Source: CAZSNT01 sp964607765 (GTDB lineage Bacteria > Verrucomicrobiota > Lentisphaeria > Oligosphaerales > JABHEG01). Taken from it: a stretch of DNA of 51,947 nucleotides. The DNA is taken from NCBI GenBank assembly GCA_964607765.1, contig CAZSNT010000058.1, forward strand, positions 1-51,947, given 5' to 3'. Numbering within the stretch: position 1 is the first letter of the stretch. The letters are not shown here. More notes on this DNA, generated by a model. The model was given only the letters and a program-made list of their open reading frames with translations, did not search any database and was not told the DNA's origin.

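Noticed and set aside
20033..51947. Modular enzyme such as a polyketide or peptide synthase
   Set aside because: Size alone suggested it, but the modules are beta-rich extracellular families and no carrier, condensation or synthase motifs are visible.

Overview
The window is GC-rich bacterial DNA dominated by two adjacent giant genes for secreted, repeat-built proteins, with a small ABC-transporter operon diverging from them. No RNA genes, insertion sequences or CRISPR arrays were seen. GEVED (FGDAP...DGEVED) domains, a dockerin, VCBS/FG-GAP arrays, Calx-beta, LamG, HAF repeats and a C-terminal GWNLVSIPI-type domain together point to a Planctomycetota or other PVC-superphylum bacterium. This is an inference from domain style only (about 60% sure).

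Layout. Positions 17-4757 (minus strand) hold a tightly overlapping three-gene operon: ABC ATPase, 595-residue polytopic permease, and a signal-peptide protein with two membrane helices, an arrangement resembling GldA/GldF/GldG-type systems. Positions 4758-5159 are a divergent control region with a tandem 31-bp repeat and a near-consensus sigma-70 promoter (TTGACA-N17-TACAAT). Positions 5160-19337 (plus) encode giant protein A, about 4,725 residues, complete. Positions 19338-20032 are intergenic: a 49-bp tandem repeat interrupted by a 100-N assembly gap, small hairpins, and a second promoter (TTGACA-N17-TAGAAT). From 20033 to the end of the window at 51947 one frame stays open: giant protein B, at least 10,638 residues (about 1 MDa), with its end outside the window.

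Proteins A and B use the same module set: Pmp-like parallel beta-helix at the N-terminus, LamG, GEVED, and Ig-like cassettes ending FTLDTTPP. They look like paralogous surface or extracellular adhesion proteins. Three features of B stand out. First, its calcium-motif arrays always have seven units (7+7, 7, 7, 7, 7, plus seven FG-GAP units), as expected for a string of seven-bladed propellers. Second, a 740-1,340-residue supermodule (S1-S4) occurs four times, and two positions inside it vary: a solenoid with 8, 5, 0 and 0 units, and a cargo slot holding LamG, an unrecognised domain, nothing, or a seven-unit FG-GAP array. Third, the series GEVED, VCBS array, two S modules, Calx-beta, GEVED occurs twice, so B seems to have grown by nested duplication. 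The ABC operon has no shown functional link to the giants beyond a shared divergent control region.
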